DNA from: Dicaeum eximium
Lineage: Eukaryota; Chordata; Aves; Passeriformes; Dicaeidae
Assembly (NCBI GenBank): GCA_013396995.1
Contig: VWZP01002893.1
Location: 682,001 to 746,000 of the forward strand
Direction: 5' to 3'
DNA: 64,000 nucleotides
Positions 40,313 through 53,689 of the stretch are shown here, piece after piece (the stretch's first letter is position 1; each line of letters starts with the position of its first letter). Both the position numbers and the translations under genes were made by a program. Under the pieces are notes generated by a model. The model did no database searches. It saw only the letters and a list, made by a program, of their open reading frames with translations, and was not told the origin of the DNA.

Positions 40313-42439
40313 TATGCTTAAAAAATTGCTTTTGTTAAGAGATGAAAAATAATCGATGTTGAGTCTTAATTCGGCTTCATATGTATGTGTATACCATCTA
40401 TACAAAAACTAATACTGATGATCACTTGGAAGTTCAGAATCCCTTGGAGCTTTTCCCTCTAGTTTGCTGTACCATCGTGTTACTGTTATAATGAACTTCA
40501 GCAGAAACTGCAGTTTGCCTTTCCTAGTAGCGATTCAGGGGGTTTACTGTTGCAAGGCTGCAAGCACTACGGTGTGTAAATATCAGAGAGGTCCAGTGCT
40601 TTCATGTGTATACTCTCTTGGGCAGCTCTACTGTGAGTTCCTGGCTGTACATTATTCATAATTAATAGAGCATATCTTTTAGCTCATTAACTGAAACCTG
40701 TACTTGCAGAGCAGAAACGTGAGGTCTGTGCTGGCTGCTGCTCCCACAAAGGGGAAGGTTATTATGTGAGAGTAATGTGGGCTGACTTCACTGTGCCTCT
40801 TAGCAAGAATACACAACACCAGGTTGGTTTTCAAAGACATTCCTGCACATTGGTTATGTTAGAAACTAAGCTAGCAAAAGAGTATGGCTCCTTTCCCAGG
40901 TAAGGAGCTGGGGTTCCACAGTGCTGAGCCTTCAGACTTCACCTGGCTGGCAGAGGAAAAGCATGGAGCCCTGGCTGTAGCAGGATGCCTTTCTGTACCT
41001 CATACCCCTGAATATCATCTGGGGAAGCCCACAGACTGCTCAGAAAATGCCTTGCTGATTAGTTGGAGAAGCTGTGGGGCTAAATTGGCGAGGTGGTCTC
41101 CTTGTAGCAGTTGCTATGGGAATAGTAGGGGTAGCAAAGCTCAGTAGCTTCTTAGTGGCAAAGACCCTCCCAGCCCCTGTGGATATAGATTTCCTGAGGT
41201 TCCCAAACTAGATTTAGACTAGCTCAAATCAGGTTAGCTTGGATATTGCTGGCATACCAATATGGATGGACATGGTAGTGGGCTACTTCTACAGCAGCAG
41301 AGACTTAATGTAGGCTCCAGAATGGTCCTAAGATGCAAGGCAGGCACTATCCAGGGTTGTGGTCTATGGCAAACAGCCTTCTGCTGAGTATTACCAGTAC
41401 CTGGGCAATGGTCATGACCCTGATGTGATGACCAGAGCACAAATTGCAGACTCAACATAACCTCAAGAGTGAGAGAGGAAAGCTTTTGATAAGGAAAACG
41501 AAACTTCCTGTTTTAAGAAATGTTTTCTGATGTACAGCCCATTGTGCAGTGTAAGAGCCATTCCCTAGGCATTCTGCATGGAACTGACATCAGAGATCAG
41601 ACAGTAGAGGAGGATACAGTTAAATAATTCTTCAGAATGTAACAATCAAGCACAACTTTTCCTCTTTCTCTTTTATTGCACTTTAAATATTGTGTGTGGA
41701 AGACAGCTTATTTATATCCCATACACCATATGCTATAAGAGAAGAATCCAGCTATCCTGTTCAAGTTGACAATTTTTATGTTGTCCTTTAATGGATTTTC
41801 TTCAATATTCCTTGGAGATAAAAACAGAGGTCTGCTCTTGCAGAAGGGCAGCAGAAAGTCCTCTTGTGTTCTGTGTTTTACTGACTCACTTTAACAGGGA
41901 ACATGTACAAACACCCACCCAAATCTGTACAGTTCTTTTTTGTCTGTTAGAAGAGGAAGAAAGCTTCCCTGAACTGTCTTAACATCTTGTCACATCTCTT
42001 GCATAAACCAAATATTTTAACTGTTTTCCCTCACACATACTCATGTTTGACTGAGGAGTATATTTTATGTTATCACTTTTTTGCTAAGCTTTAGGTCTCA
42101 TCTTTCTTCATTTCATCATCTTGTCTTATTGCCTTTTTTTTCTGCTTTGGAATTTGTCAGATTCTTCTATTTATAGGTGCTAGCAACCATTAGTAATACA
42201 TGCTTTAGTTTTTTTGGTATGTTTCTGACTGAGCCAGTAGCTTGTGGAAGGGAATATTTCTTTTGCAATTCTGCTGAAATCATTGACTACTGACATGCTT
42301 ATTGATGTCATATGGGGCCATCAATGCAAGTTGTGCATCCAAGTGTCTTGCAGCTTCTCGGGGAGGTGTGGAGAGCTTCTGTGATGTAGCATATTTGCTT
42401 GAGAGCAAAAGGAGGGGTTACAAGTCCTTGAGCAGTAGC
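40313..42439. other. No gene recognised
   Basis: Unique sequence. The frame at 40884-41147 (87 codons) is in GC-richer sequence but matches no family I know. No repeat signature was seen. Confidence 0.4.
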
Positions 42440-43515
42440 AGGGCTGTGACCTCCCCAGGGTTGTGGAGGCATGGTGGGATGGCCTATGTGATGAAGGGCT
42501 ATAATCAAGAGAGACAGCATTTTTAAGAAGGACAGGCTGGGAAGGCAAGGAGAGGGAGTTGCCCTTGATGTGTGAGCAGCTGTATGCATGGGTGCTGCTT
42601 TGAGACCAGTGAGTGGTCAGACTGACAGGATGGTGCTGGAATTGGTGTCTGTAATTGAAAACAGAGCTTAGGCTGCCTTCCAACAACTGAAGAAGAATTT
42701 CATTCACAGGCTCTGGTTCTCAGGGAGCATGAACCACTGTGTTTTTTGGGAGGACAACTGTATGGCTCAAAGAGATTTCTTGAGTGTGTTCATGATAATT
42801 TGCAGAAAATCAGGGAGGCAGCAAGGAAGTTTTTTCTGCTGGACTTGGTACTTTCAAACAAGGCTGAAGTGGCCACGGTTTTGCAGGTTGAAGGCAGGCT
42901 TGGCTGCAGTGACCATGAACTGGGGCAGTTCAGGATCCTAAGTGGAGGGAGTAGAACAAAAAGCAGGACACATCCCTGAACTTGAGTGAAGCACGCTTCA
43001 CCCACTTCATTGATTTGCTTGGAAGGAATCCCGTGGGATACAGCCCTGAAAAGAGGGCTGTAGGAGAGCTGGTGGAGATGCTAAAGTGACCTCCTCCAAG
43101 CAAGGTCTGTCCCAACAAGTAGGAAATGTAGCAAATCCAAGCAGGAGGCTTGGACAAATTAGCAGACATGTCCTAAGTGAGCTCAGGATTTGGGGAAGGA
43201 AGAAGAGCTCAAGAGAGTCAGGACTTAGGAGGGACTAAAAAAGCAAGGCTTTCCTCAGCAGTGCCCAGAAATCGAAAAAATATAAAACTTCCATGGGAAC
43301 ACCAGATGAAAAACATTTTTTTTTTTCTCACTGAGAGGGTGTTTAAACATGGAAGCAATTTGCCCAAAGAGCTTGTGGAGTCTTTGCATTTAGAGATATC
43401 AAAAACCTGACTGGACATCCTCCTGAGCAACCTGTTGTGGGTCACCTTGATTGAGGCAAAACTATTGGACTAGATAAGCTCAAGAGGTCCCTCCTGACCT
43501 AAATATTTCTGTGAA
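42440..43515 (+). mobile_element. CR1 LINE, internally deleted
   Basis: The left part encodes broken pieces of the CR1 ORF2 endonuclease. TTTAAGAAGGACAGGCTGGG corresponds to the family's FxKDRLGRxGxGVAL stretch. The frame 42746-42979 includes KRFLECVHDN, LLDLVLSNK, LGCSDHELG and FRILSGGSR, typical of the end of that domain. CCAACAAGTAGGAAATGTAG (43114-43133) fits the linker before the reverse transcriptase. From about 43275 the sequence jumps straight to the 3' end of the element (GAGGGTGTTTAAACATGGAA, then GACTGGACATCCTCCTGAGC, then GGACTAGATAAGCTCAAGAG and a TTTCTGTGA tail). Roughly the whole reverse transcriptase region is missing. Frameshifts and stops abound, so the copy is inactive. Confidence 0.85.
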
Positions 43516-46500
43516 AAAGTGTTCCACAAAAATGGGTACTAATGCACAAACTGTGATCCTCCCCAGTGCTGTCACTCCCTGTCTGTACATCTGAGGGGTT
43601 ATGGTTGGTAGGGGACAAACTTGTGCTGGAACTGCTGCAGACTTTTTGTGGTGCTGCTTCCCTAGAATTATTATTCAATCTTGCTTTTAGTGGTAATTTT
43701 TTTTGTCCTTTCACTACTTTTTAATTTAGTGCTTTCTCTTTGAAATTACATTTAGTTTTAAGAAGCTATTTCTTTTGATCTTATCTAAATTTACTCTTGT
43801 GTAGTTTTAAGGCTATTAGCTTTTTTGTTATGTTAATATACTTAATCAGTCTCTAATTAAGGTTTGTTTATTTCAAAGTTCCTTGCTAAGCTACTTTTGG
43901 AATTTGGAAAAAAAACAACCTGTGGAATATATCCTTTAGAAATGAAAGGTGTGCCAGCTTTCCAGAGCCATCTTCTTCCTCCAACAATGCACCTTTTGAC
44001 AAATGAAATGAGGATGAGAACGAGACAGAAACTTTTTGCTTTTGTGGAGATATTTCACGATTGCAGCTTCCTAAGATCAGAGCTTGGGTGCATATAGACT
44101 ATGGTACCAAAACCAAAAGAAATGACGAGAACAATAAGCCACTAATACATCTAAATTCTTAAAAAATACACTAAATTGGCTGGACATTGTGTATTTGCTG
44201 TTTTTTGTAGGTGTGGTAAAAATAGTTGAGCAGAGAAAGGAGACAAAGGAAATTGGAGTTTAGGTATGATAAGTGGAGCTAATGATTTAATTATCTATGC
44301 ATTTTTGTTTTGTAGACTTTTTAACACAGTGTTTAGTTTTCCTCATACCTGAAAGAACAGTCTGAAAGGCATTTTAGTAATGCAGACTGATCTCAGTTTA
44401 ATATTGATGGGGCTTGGACTATTCTGCTTTTTTTTTTTAAGTGTTCCAGTGCCTCACTAACTTAATTTTGCTTTCTAGATGTATGAATAGATAAGTGCTT
44501 TGAGGGTAAAAGCAGAGGCAACAAGTGCTGTCATGTCCTGGCATAATGGTAAGCTGGAGTTATTGACAGAAATCAGAGAGTGTCCACATTGTACTGAGTC
44601 TGAATAGTCTGAAGAAAACCATGAATGCAGGTTATGAAAAGCAGACAAAGGGACTGGACGGCAAGTACTGTTCTAGCCTCCTCTAAGTTTCATTTTTATA
44701 CAAGGATGAATAGACATAACAATAAATGTTTGCTTTGGAAGGCTGAAGAGGGAAGAAGTAATTGTCTGTATATATGGGTTTCATGACCATTTAAAGAAGA
44801 CTTAAATTATGAGGCCTGATGGGAACAGGTTCAAACTGACTGTTGAATGCAATAATTGAGGTACTTGTTAGAGAAATGGGCTAATAAAGGGTTAGGGCTA
44901 TTATTTTTTTCCTTCTCTTTTATTATTCACTGCTTTTCAGGGATATGTGCCCTTTTTGTGGTGTCTGCATAGGCAAATGGAAAGAAAATGCTTAGGTTGG
45001 ATTAAATAAAGGAAAGTGAGTTTAGTTTTTGGATAAACAACTTGAACCCTGAAAAGGAGGCCTTTGCAGACATTTCAAATGCTGAGCTGGATAATGACAC
45101 ATTTTTATGGTAGATGCATTAAGTGATACTGGTATATAGGAAAGATGTTTTGTTGTCTGTATGAAAATGTGAGCAGCTTGCAGGTTTGTAGAGAAAAAGT
45201 GAAAATTGTGTTTATGGTACACATCATGCTGTGATGAATTTTTTACTTGCACTGGATAGCTTGGCTCAGGTAAAGCATTTGTTTATTTCTCCCTCTCCTC
45301 ACCTATCAAAATTTTACTTTTTTCATTATTTTGAGTGCTTTTGGTTAGTTGGTGGGTTTTGTTTATTTTGTCCAGTGTTTTACTTGATTTGATGAATAGT
45401 ATAAAGGTGGTGACTTCTTCAAAGTAATGAAACCTGCTGCTGGTGTTTCATCCACTGGGCCCCATCCATTGGGATACTAAAATGTTGATGGATATGATTT
45501 TTTTGTCCATCAGCAGTGGTGTTGCTCCCATTGTTGGTGATATTCCAATACTTGATTGAATTTACGCATTCTCTGTAGACTGCTTAGGTGATTGCAAGGA
45601 GTAACTGTGAGCAGTTTGGGGATTTAGAAAGCTGTCATGAATACTTAGAGCTTTTATAAAATACCCCTGAAGAAAATTGAAGCGTGAGAGCAGGAGGTTA
45701 CAAAATACTGATGAAGAGCTACTGTAATGAAATGCATCTTGGTAGCATTGGAGTAAAGGAGAGAGCAGTTGCACAGATGGTCAATTAGGAAACAATTTCC
45801 ACTTGTAGCTACTGAAATCAGTTGATATTGATGGTAATAAAGCTTGAGTCTCACAACAGTGCTTGTTTTTTGTGTGTCTGCCATATTGTTATGTTAGATT
45901 GTTTGGTCATATTCTGATTTTCTGTGTTCTTCTAAAGCATGCTGTATATGGCTGGTTGTTGAGAAGCAGATTGTGCAATGACTCAGTTAATTTCAGGGCT
46001 GAAGTTGGGGAGGGAAAAGGCAAGATGAAGTCTGTGCTAACTTTCTGCAGTATTTTCTTAACTGGCAGGCTGGCATAATTCACTCTAGTGAAAATGTTGC
46101 ACCCAGGTTAAGTGAGCATGAAATGCACATCTGGAAATAACACTCATGTTCCTCCATGCATGTAAGCCTTATACATGGCACCTTGCCCAGTGGGTATTCA
46201 TCATGTTTATTTTTCTAGAAGTTTGCTATTGGCAAGTGAACCAATAAAACAGTTGATACACCAAATGCTGGTGTCTTCTAAGTCCTTTTCTCACATTCCT
46301 GAGGCGTCAGCAGCTTCTAGAAGCTGTTAGAAAACCTTCTGGAATCCTAGGGAGATGGTGTAAAATTATGTAGAGCTTTCAGAAGTTTCTAAAAACTGAT
46401 AGGACTTAGAAAGTGATCTTTAAAATAAACATGTATGAATCTCTCAGCAGGGCAGTGTTCTGTTTGAGTAGCAAAAATGCTAGTGTAGAAAATCTGATCA

Positions 46501-49500
46501 ATCTATGGTGAGATAATGTGTTTTGGAAACTACTGTGAATGTTTAAACAGCTTCAAAACTTGCTTCAAGTTCTCTGACTAATCTGCTGAAGTTTTATTTT
46601 CTCAGTATTTGCAATAGGTACTAGCTCACAAGAAGTCTCTACACAGATATAAGGTTCCATCCCCAGAACAACTGAAGAAGTACAGTTGAATGTTTATTGA
46701 AATTGTGGTAAGAATACAAAAAGTAGATGTGTGTGTGTGTACACACACTGCTAGCTGCACTTTTATGTAGAATATACTGTCTGAAGGGAGTGAGAAGCTT
46801 CTAACAGAGTTGAGATCCTAGGTATGGTGTTTAAGTTGTTCACAGAGAGTCGGATAAAATGTTGCTTGTGGCCTGTTCAGGCCAAGTGCTTTTTGTGATT
46901 TGCACATCAGAAGTGCTATCTGTAGGTCTGTTGAGAAAGTCACAGAGGAAATCAGCTGTAAATGACAAGAAAGATGTAGTCTGCAGTGTGACTGACTGTT
47001 CTGTTGTGATGTGACCCATCTGAGTGGTTGCTTTATTTACCAAAAGATCTTTGCACATCATCCTCATCTAATTATCTTCAGATGTATGATGACAATATCT
47101 TGTAAAAAGTAGATTTTTTTTTTTTGGTCATCCATAGGTCATTATTCCCAAGTAACTGGCATTCTTTCACCTGATATGGAGTTGCATTATATCCCTGTCT
47201 TGAAGATTGTGGTGTATTTGCATACAGACAAACATTGAACTTAGTTTTGGTCACAAAGTAGTAAAGGATCATCTGTCAATACTTCTTATATAGATTGAAG
47301 AACAGAATGTCTTTACATTTAACTAATGGCACTGTGCAATGCTAGAGAAGTAATGGCATAAAATATTTCCCTGCAATGCACGGAAACTAGTCTGGGGCAG
47401 TTTCCTTTTCTGGCAGTCATAAACTCATTACAAATGCTTCTAAATATTCTCATGTTGGACTGCTGTTGATAATAACCACTGATACTATCCCCTGTGTTTG
47501 TTGATTGGGTTTTTTTCTTTTTCTTTTTTTTCTTTTCTTTATGGTGATTGCCTGTGCAAGCAAAGCTTGTAAGCTGTGTTGCTTTTGTGTGTGATGCCTG
47601 GCTTCTCCTGTTCACCAACCCTACTGCAGGAAACCAGTCAGTGAAAGCTGCAGTCCCATCAGAACCCAGCACAGGCAAGCTGGGGAAAAGCATAGGGCAC
47701 TAAAGTGGGACATGGGAGCTCAACTGAGTTCCACTTTGTAGGGGTGTTGTTAACTCAGAGGGGAGATGGTCAAGTGTAGCTGAGAATTTTATTTACAAAG
47801 TAGGAAGAAAGAGATAGTGGAATGACTCAAGAAGTCTAGTATTTAGTGATAAGACAAATTATCATTCTCATCAAAGAAGAATGATATGGGTTTTCAAAAG
47901 TGTGTTAGTTTGTTCGCTATCAAGAAGTAGGAAAATTTTCCTTATTAAAATACAGATATAAACCAGAATCTTATGTGAAAGCCAATTTTCATTAAGAAAG
48001 AGGTTACAAACCCTTTCAGTTAGGAATGGGTAGTGACCAGTTTGAGGTTTTTGTAACAGTTCAGTTATACTGTCAAGATATTAGGACACTTGATCTGCTT
48101 TATACTCTGAGGAAGGAAAATTGTTAGCTGTCAATGGAAAGAAGTTGCTTTTCCTTTTTTCTGTCATTATATGTTACATTGGCAGACAGGGGTTAAGTGG
48201 AGAAGTGATTCTGTGTTGATCTTTTTAAAGCAGAGTCATGGAATGGTAAATATTTGCCATAATTGGCTACAGCTCTTGTCCCTCTAATTGCATAGCTTTT
48301 TAAACAAAAGGTGGCACCAATGGTAGAAATTCAGACTGCTTTTGTTTGGAAGTCATACATGCTAATTTATTGATAGGAATTGCACATTGCTATTTTCTGC
48401 TATAGCCCAGTTTGATCAAATCACCATTTAAACATATTCTAAACAAAATATTCAACCTCAGGCACATTGCTTGTGTGAACTGACAATTGAAAAGTTTCCC
48501 TTGAGAAAAACTGAGTTTCCAGTATTTCCCCCAAGCATATCAAACATCAGTGTGAGCTGTCAAAGTTGAAGTAGCACTACATCAGGATAACTTTGAAAAA
48601 AAACCAAACAATCATGTTATGTTTCTGTTCCACGGTATCAGATGTCATGGATACTGGGGGTGGGTATCATGATGCCCTGGATAATGCTAGATTGTGTGGG
48701 ACATTAAGTGGCACTCAGTAGCTGAGCTGAAGGCAGGCAGTCAGGCACACTAGGCTGGACACCCAATACCCATGAGCATGCTCCAAGACAAGTTTCTCAA
48801 CCCTGAGGTGCCCACTGATATCTTACTGAAGAAACTTGTTTGATAAAGGAAGCCTACATCTTTCTTGATTTAGATTTCCAAATGCTGTGACAAAAAAGAA
48901 AAGAAGTCTCTTTTACAGTGTAATCAAAAGTTGTGATGTAGATTTGTGGTGATGGGACTTACCTAATTGTGACTTAGAGAGATGGTGAAAGGAATTAACG
49001 TTTCTGGTACACTTTATAGAGCTGTGGAAGGATCATATAGGCTGTGGCTTTGCTTTTCTTTCATTATTTACAGAACAGCCCAAAGACAATAACTGTTAAG
49101 CATACAGTCAATATGCAGTCTTTTTATTTAAAAAAAAAATTGCTACTGCGTCTGTTTTGAAATTGAAATAAAATCAATTAATAATATTACTTCCTTTCAA
49201 TCATGGTATACAAGCTGATGTTAACTCCTTTGGGATCCTTAAGCAGCTCAATAGTAATTTTGATAATACTACAATCTATCACTGCTACAATTTTTAGTAT
49301 TGTTGGAGCTCTATGAATAGCAGAAAGTTAATCAAAGAGACAATAATGCTAATTAACTTGGTATATTCCCCATACTATATTTGTGAATAGTCTCTCCAGT
49401 ATCACAGCCTCAGTGGTGAGCTGGGGAGTTGCCTTAGAACTAAGCTCATTTGCAAGTAAGCAAAGGAGGTTTTATTGGTTATTCACACAGGGAATCACCA

Positions 49501-49754
49501 TGTACAAGTAGCCCACCTTTCTTCAAAGATTTGTGTTCTGCCATTCTGCCTTTCCCAAACTAAACAAGTCTTGGCATGTCCCTCTTTTCTTTCTCCTTGA
49601 AGAGTTTATATACACTGAATACATGTTGGACTAGACTGTTCAAAGAATGACCATCCAAGGGTTGGTGGGATTGTGTGTAAATGCACATGGAAAGTCCTTT
49701 AATTTCTCTATTAAATTGTCAATGTTGTCAATATGTTATTACTAAACAAACATT
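43516..49754. other. No gene recognised; simple repeats
   Basis: Unique AT-rich sequence. It includes a 16-bp palindrome CAGCTTCTAGAAGCTG (46311-46326) and a GT/AC tract whose centre GTGTGTGTACACACAC (46733-46748) is also a perfect palindrome. The 124-codon minus frame at 47319-47693 contains a lysine run from a pyrimidine tract and is unlikely to be real. Confidence 0.4.
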
Positions 49755-50073
49755 AAAATTGATAGGAATAAAGACTTTATTCCTTTGGTAAGGAAGTATG
49801 TAATACTTAAAGGGCTTCCCTTATGTTTTATCCCAAAATAGCTTGGGCTTTTAACTTTCAAAGCACTGTCTCTTTTTCTCTTTTTTTTTTTTTTTTTGGT
49901 GCAAGAATCAAATTGTATAACAAAGACACTTGGATTTACATTTAATAGATTATACAAAAAAAAAATAGGATTTTGAAACTTGCTTGTTACTTCTCTGACA
50001 TGGCACACTAAGAGTATTTATACAATCATGTAAGGGTCTTCTGATGCTTTATGAGGAATTTCTGGCTTTGCTG
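49755..50073 (-). other. Candidate 3'-terminal exon on the minus strand
   Basis: On the minus strand a pyrimidine-rich tract ending in TTTCTTGCAG (acceptor AG at 50075-50074) is followed by an 18-codon open frame ending in PHKASEDPYMIV and a TAA stop (complement of 50018-50020). An AATAAA signal follows at 49776-49781. That layout would suit a last coding exon and a 3' UTR of about 260 bases. I do not recognise the peptide, found no convincing upstream exon, and an 18-codon frame can occur by chance. The poly(A) signal is part of a palindrome (49765-49783) that also gives AATAAA on the plus strand (49767-49772). Treat this as a hypothesis. Confidence 0.18.
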
Positions 50074-53000
50074 CTGCAAGAAATTTAAGAAAAAAAAGCC
50101 CACAAAGAAAACCAAAGGAAAAAACATAGCTCAAGTATAGGATGGTTTAACTTCCTTCCTTCAGCTTATATGCTACGTAATATAGTTATTTATATAGCAA
50201 CTTCTTCGATTTTAAAAAGGAAAACTATAAGTGGCCCTGGTTATGCTCCTTTGTAGGGGCTTTTCTCCTGAAACTCTCATTTCTTCATGTGTAGGAAGGG
50301 GGTGGTACTTTATCATGGTTTGCTTCTGTTTGTAATTGCTTGCCGATTCTTGAATTCATTCTTGTTCTCTCATGAAGTTGACAGATACATTTCTGTCCTG
50401 CTTATTTTCTCAAAACTGTTATAACTTACAGTCGTGACTTGAGGCTGTTACATTTCTTATACTTAAGAGTAATAGTTACATTTCATTCAGTGACTGTGTT
50501 TCAAAGGCGTTTAGGAAGAGCTCTTCAGTGTCCCATAATGCCTCAATTATATTTTCATCAGTTGTTCAGCTTGCAGGCAATCCTTTGAATTGATCTAACC
50601 AGCCCCAAACTAGCAGTTGTGCTATGAACTGTCTCTTTCTGACAGTCTCAGCTGTTATTAACACACTGTTCTTTGCTTGTTTCTCTGTTTCCCAGGGTAT
50701 GAGGGTTTTTCAGAACCTCTCAATTTCCTCACACTGTATTCAGAAGGCCCAAAAATGATTCCCATCCACTGTGTGGAGTAAGTGTTGTAGAAACAGAGAC
50801 TAACGTGTCAAATCCCCTATTTCCTACGAGTGGTGGTGGTCAATGTGTTGGGGAGGGTATTTTTGTGTTGTGTTTTTTTTGTTTGTTGTATTTTGTTTTT
50901 TATTATACCACCAATTTAGCTTAAACCAGCCCCTTTTCCTCCAAAAACATACAATGGTATCAGGTAGGGTTACTAGGTACCATGGAGAGCAGTCTTATAA
51001 CTAATTATGAAGCTTGGGATGTATTCAATACCCCCAGGAGCTGGATGCTTGCTCAGTGTGCAGTTGAATGTGTTGCTTTTGAGATGTCTCATGAGAACTC
51101 CAGGGATAGGGAGGCTGACAGGTAAATGAGGTTTGCAGGATGAAGTGCTGAAGAGCTCTCAAAGTGAACGTGAGAGTTGCATGGAGAGTTGTGTAAAGCC
51201 CAGAGGTTTGTACTGCTCAGGCTCTTCAATCCTATTGACTTTTGAGGCAGTGCATGTAATGAAGCACCTGCTGTGAAGGACTCCTGGGTCCGAAGATACG
51301 AACATGAAGCAACTTGCTTTGTGCAATGCTTTTTTCCTTTTTTTCTTCATCACTAGTGTCTCTCTTTGAGCTGTCTCTCTGTGCCAGTAATTTCTTTGGA
51401 AAGTGAGACAGTTGCCTTTAAGTCCTGAAAGGGATGCTGTCATGTGGGTGTCAAAACTCCTCACTTTTAGCTTCCATTATAGCGTGGTTGTCCTTTTGGA
51501 TTTGGAGCTCCATGGGAAAATGTTCTGGTGCATTGTGGAGAGGGGATAGGTCCTTTTTCTACTCTTCTTGAGAGCGTTTTAGTATCTCTAATACAGTACT
51601 GTAATCCTTTCTGGATGCAGTTCTGTATCATGTAGATGATTAGCTGCAAGACCTAGAAGAACTGATGTTGAACAAGTGCTGGGAATGATTGATATTAAAG
51701 ACAAGACCAGATCAGCTTTGCACAAAATCCGAAATAGTCCCTACTTAGCATCTCAAAATGCAAGATACAAAGGAACTAGTCACTGAGTCAGCTTCATGGC
51801 ATTCCCAAGGTGTTTGCCTGACTTGAAAGCTTTGGGTGCTGAAGGGTCTTCAGAATTAAAATCAACTTATTTGTTCAATTTCAAACAGCATTCTATTGTC
51901 ACTCCTCTTCAATAATATGGTAGCAGTTCAACACTTAATTTCAATTTCAATATTGTTGGTTTTATGTTAATTTTGTAGTAGTCCCAAAGTGTGACTTATT
52001 ATTTATTTTTGTCTGCTAAACTGCAATCCAATTTATGTTGTTATTATTCTACCTCCATATATAATAACTCAGTGCTCTAAAGGAAGCCTCTTAATGGTTT
52101 CTTACTGGAGTAAATTAAGTAAGCATGCTGTCTGTTCTTTGTAAGTTATCTGTGCCATGGTGAGTCCATTCATATTCTGAAATTCATTCAATATAGTTTC
52201 CATGCGGCAAATATTAAAAAATAGCAATACTGGGATATTTAATAGTGGGGAAAATTCATTGCTATTTTTCCCCAGTTATTTTTATTGCATAGATCTTTGT
52301 GGCCCAACAAATCAGCACATCTATGTTTCTGTTAGAGAACCCATGGAATCTGCATGAACATCACTAACAGGACAGATGAGTTCTGGGCAAGGTATTTCCT
52401 TCATGGTTCTCTGCAGCATTGTACTACAGTGACTGTAGATGCTGTGTCATTTCATCATGTTTAGGAGAGAAATTACTGAGCCAAATTAATCCTGAATGCA
52501 ACTTCACTGAAATTGGAGTTTGATTCCAACTCCTATATGATATTTTTGCTTAGCCTGCTGTGTAGAGGCCTCCTGTGTTTCAGGAGGGTTCAGTAAAATG
52601 ACTTATGTTTTTCAGACCTAGTGCTCAAGAGGAGTTAATGACTGGGTAGTTTGTGGAAAAAGAACAGGAGTTCTAGGTGTTTTAAATATATTTTTCATCT
52701 AGCACTTTTGTGAAAGAGATAAAAGGAAATTACCACCCCAGCAAAATCTGCAGTTGCTTTACTTCTGTTGAGCTTTCTCAAGTGTGTACCTAGGAAAGCA
52801 AGTTGGCCTGTCTACAATTTTCATGAAAATATCCAAATATATAAATCCCTGCAAGTATTGTTAAATGCATCAGTTAATACAGGATTATAACTCCATGTTA
52901 GTCTTCTTAGCACAACCTTCCCTTTCATTCCTCATTCCAATAAAATGTGTGCTTCTGGTAATGCAGTATTTAGTTTTTCTTTGGCTGCTCCTGTACATGT

Positions 53001-53689
53001 GAGAAGGTTACAGTGACTTGGCTGTACTTGTATGTGTTACGTGAGTGTGAGGGCAGAATTTCCATCTGAGAGCTGATTCAACTTTAAGCTGTGCTTTGTG
53101 GACCTGCCTCGAAATGCCCAGGATGCTGCTTGCCATACTCTCCTTTGTTGTTTGGCACTTTGAAACATTTTCCTTTAGAAGAAAAGCTGGAGGTTACTTG
53201 CAAATGCTATTTCCAGCATGAAGGCCTGCAGTTTGTTGTTCTTCCTCAGCTTTGTGCTTTAAAATGCTTTAAAAAAAGAGATTTTCTACCTCTTTGTGTT
53301 TGTATTTTTTTTTTCTTCCTCTTCAAATATCATGTTTGGACCATGTATCTAGCAAGCCATTATTTTTAGCAGTCTCTCAGCTGCTTTATTCCCTAGGGTC
53401 TTTTCAAATTATGTAGTCTTTTTTCCTGTCACCTATTTATCCTGTCACCTATGTATTTCTTTTGTACCTCAAAGCCTATCTTTATTGTTTCTTACAGTGA
53501 TTGTTCCTGCTGTGGGCATGTTCTCCTTTGTTCTAGTTTAGTACATCATTCTACACCATTTTCTATTTCAGTGTATCATCTCACCTTTTATCTGTCCATC
53601 TGCTAATTTTTTGTGTCTCTCTTGATTTCCAGCTTCTCATTAGTCTTCCAGATTATCTTTATTTTTTAAAAAAATATTTTAGTGTACAG
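50074..53689. other. No gene recognised
   Basis: Unique AT-rich sequence with short frames only. A 16-17-base unit beginning CCTGTCACCTAT is duplicated in tandem near 53425-53457. No mobile element signature was seen before the CR1 that starts at about 53690. Confidence 0.4.

Noticed and set aside
44440..44460. GTTCCAGTGCCTCACTAACT, resembling antisense CR1 coding sequence
   Set aside because: Only about 18 bases match and the sequence on both sides does not continue the element.
47319..47693. 124-codon minus frame with lysine run
   Set aside because: It spans a low-complexity pyrimidine tract and shows no recognisable protein feature.
50424..50445. Strong minus-strand donor (GTAAGT) that could precede the 50073 acceptor
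   Set aside because: The sequence before it is open for only about 15 codons in the best frame and no matching acceptor was evident.
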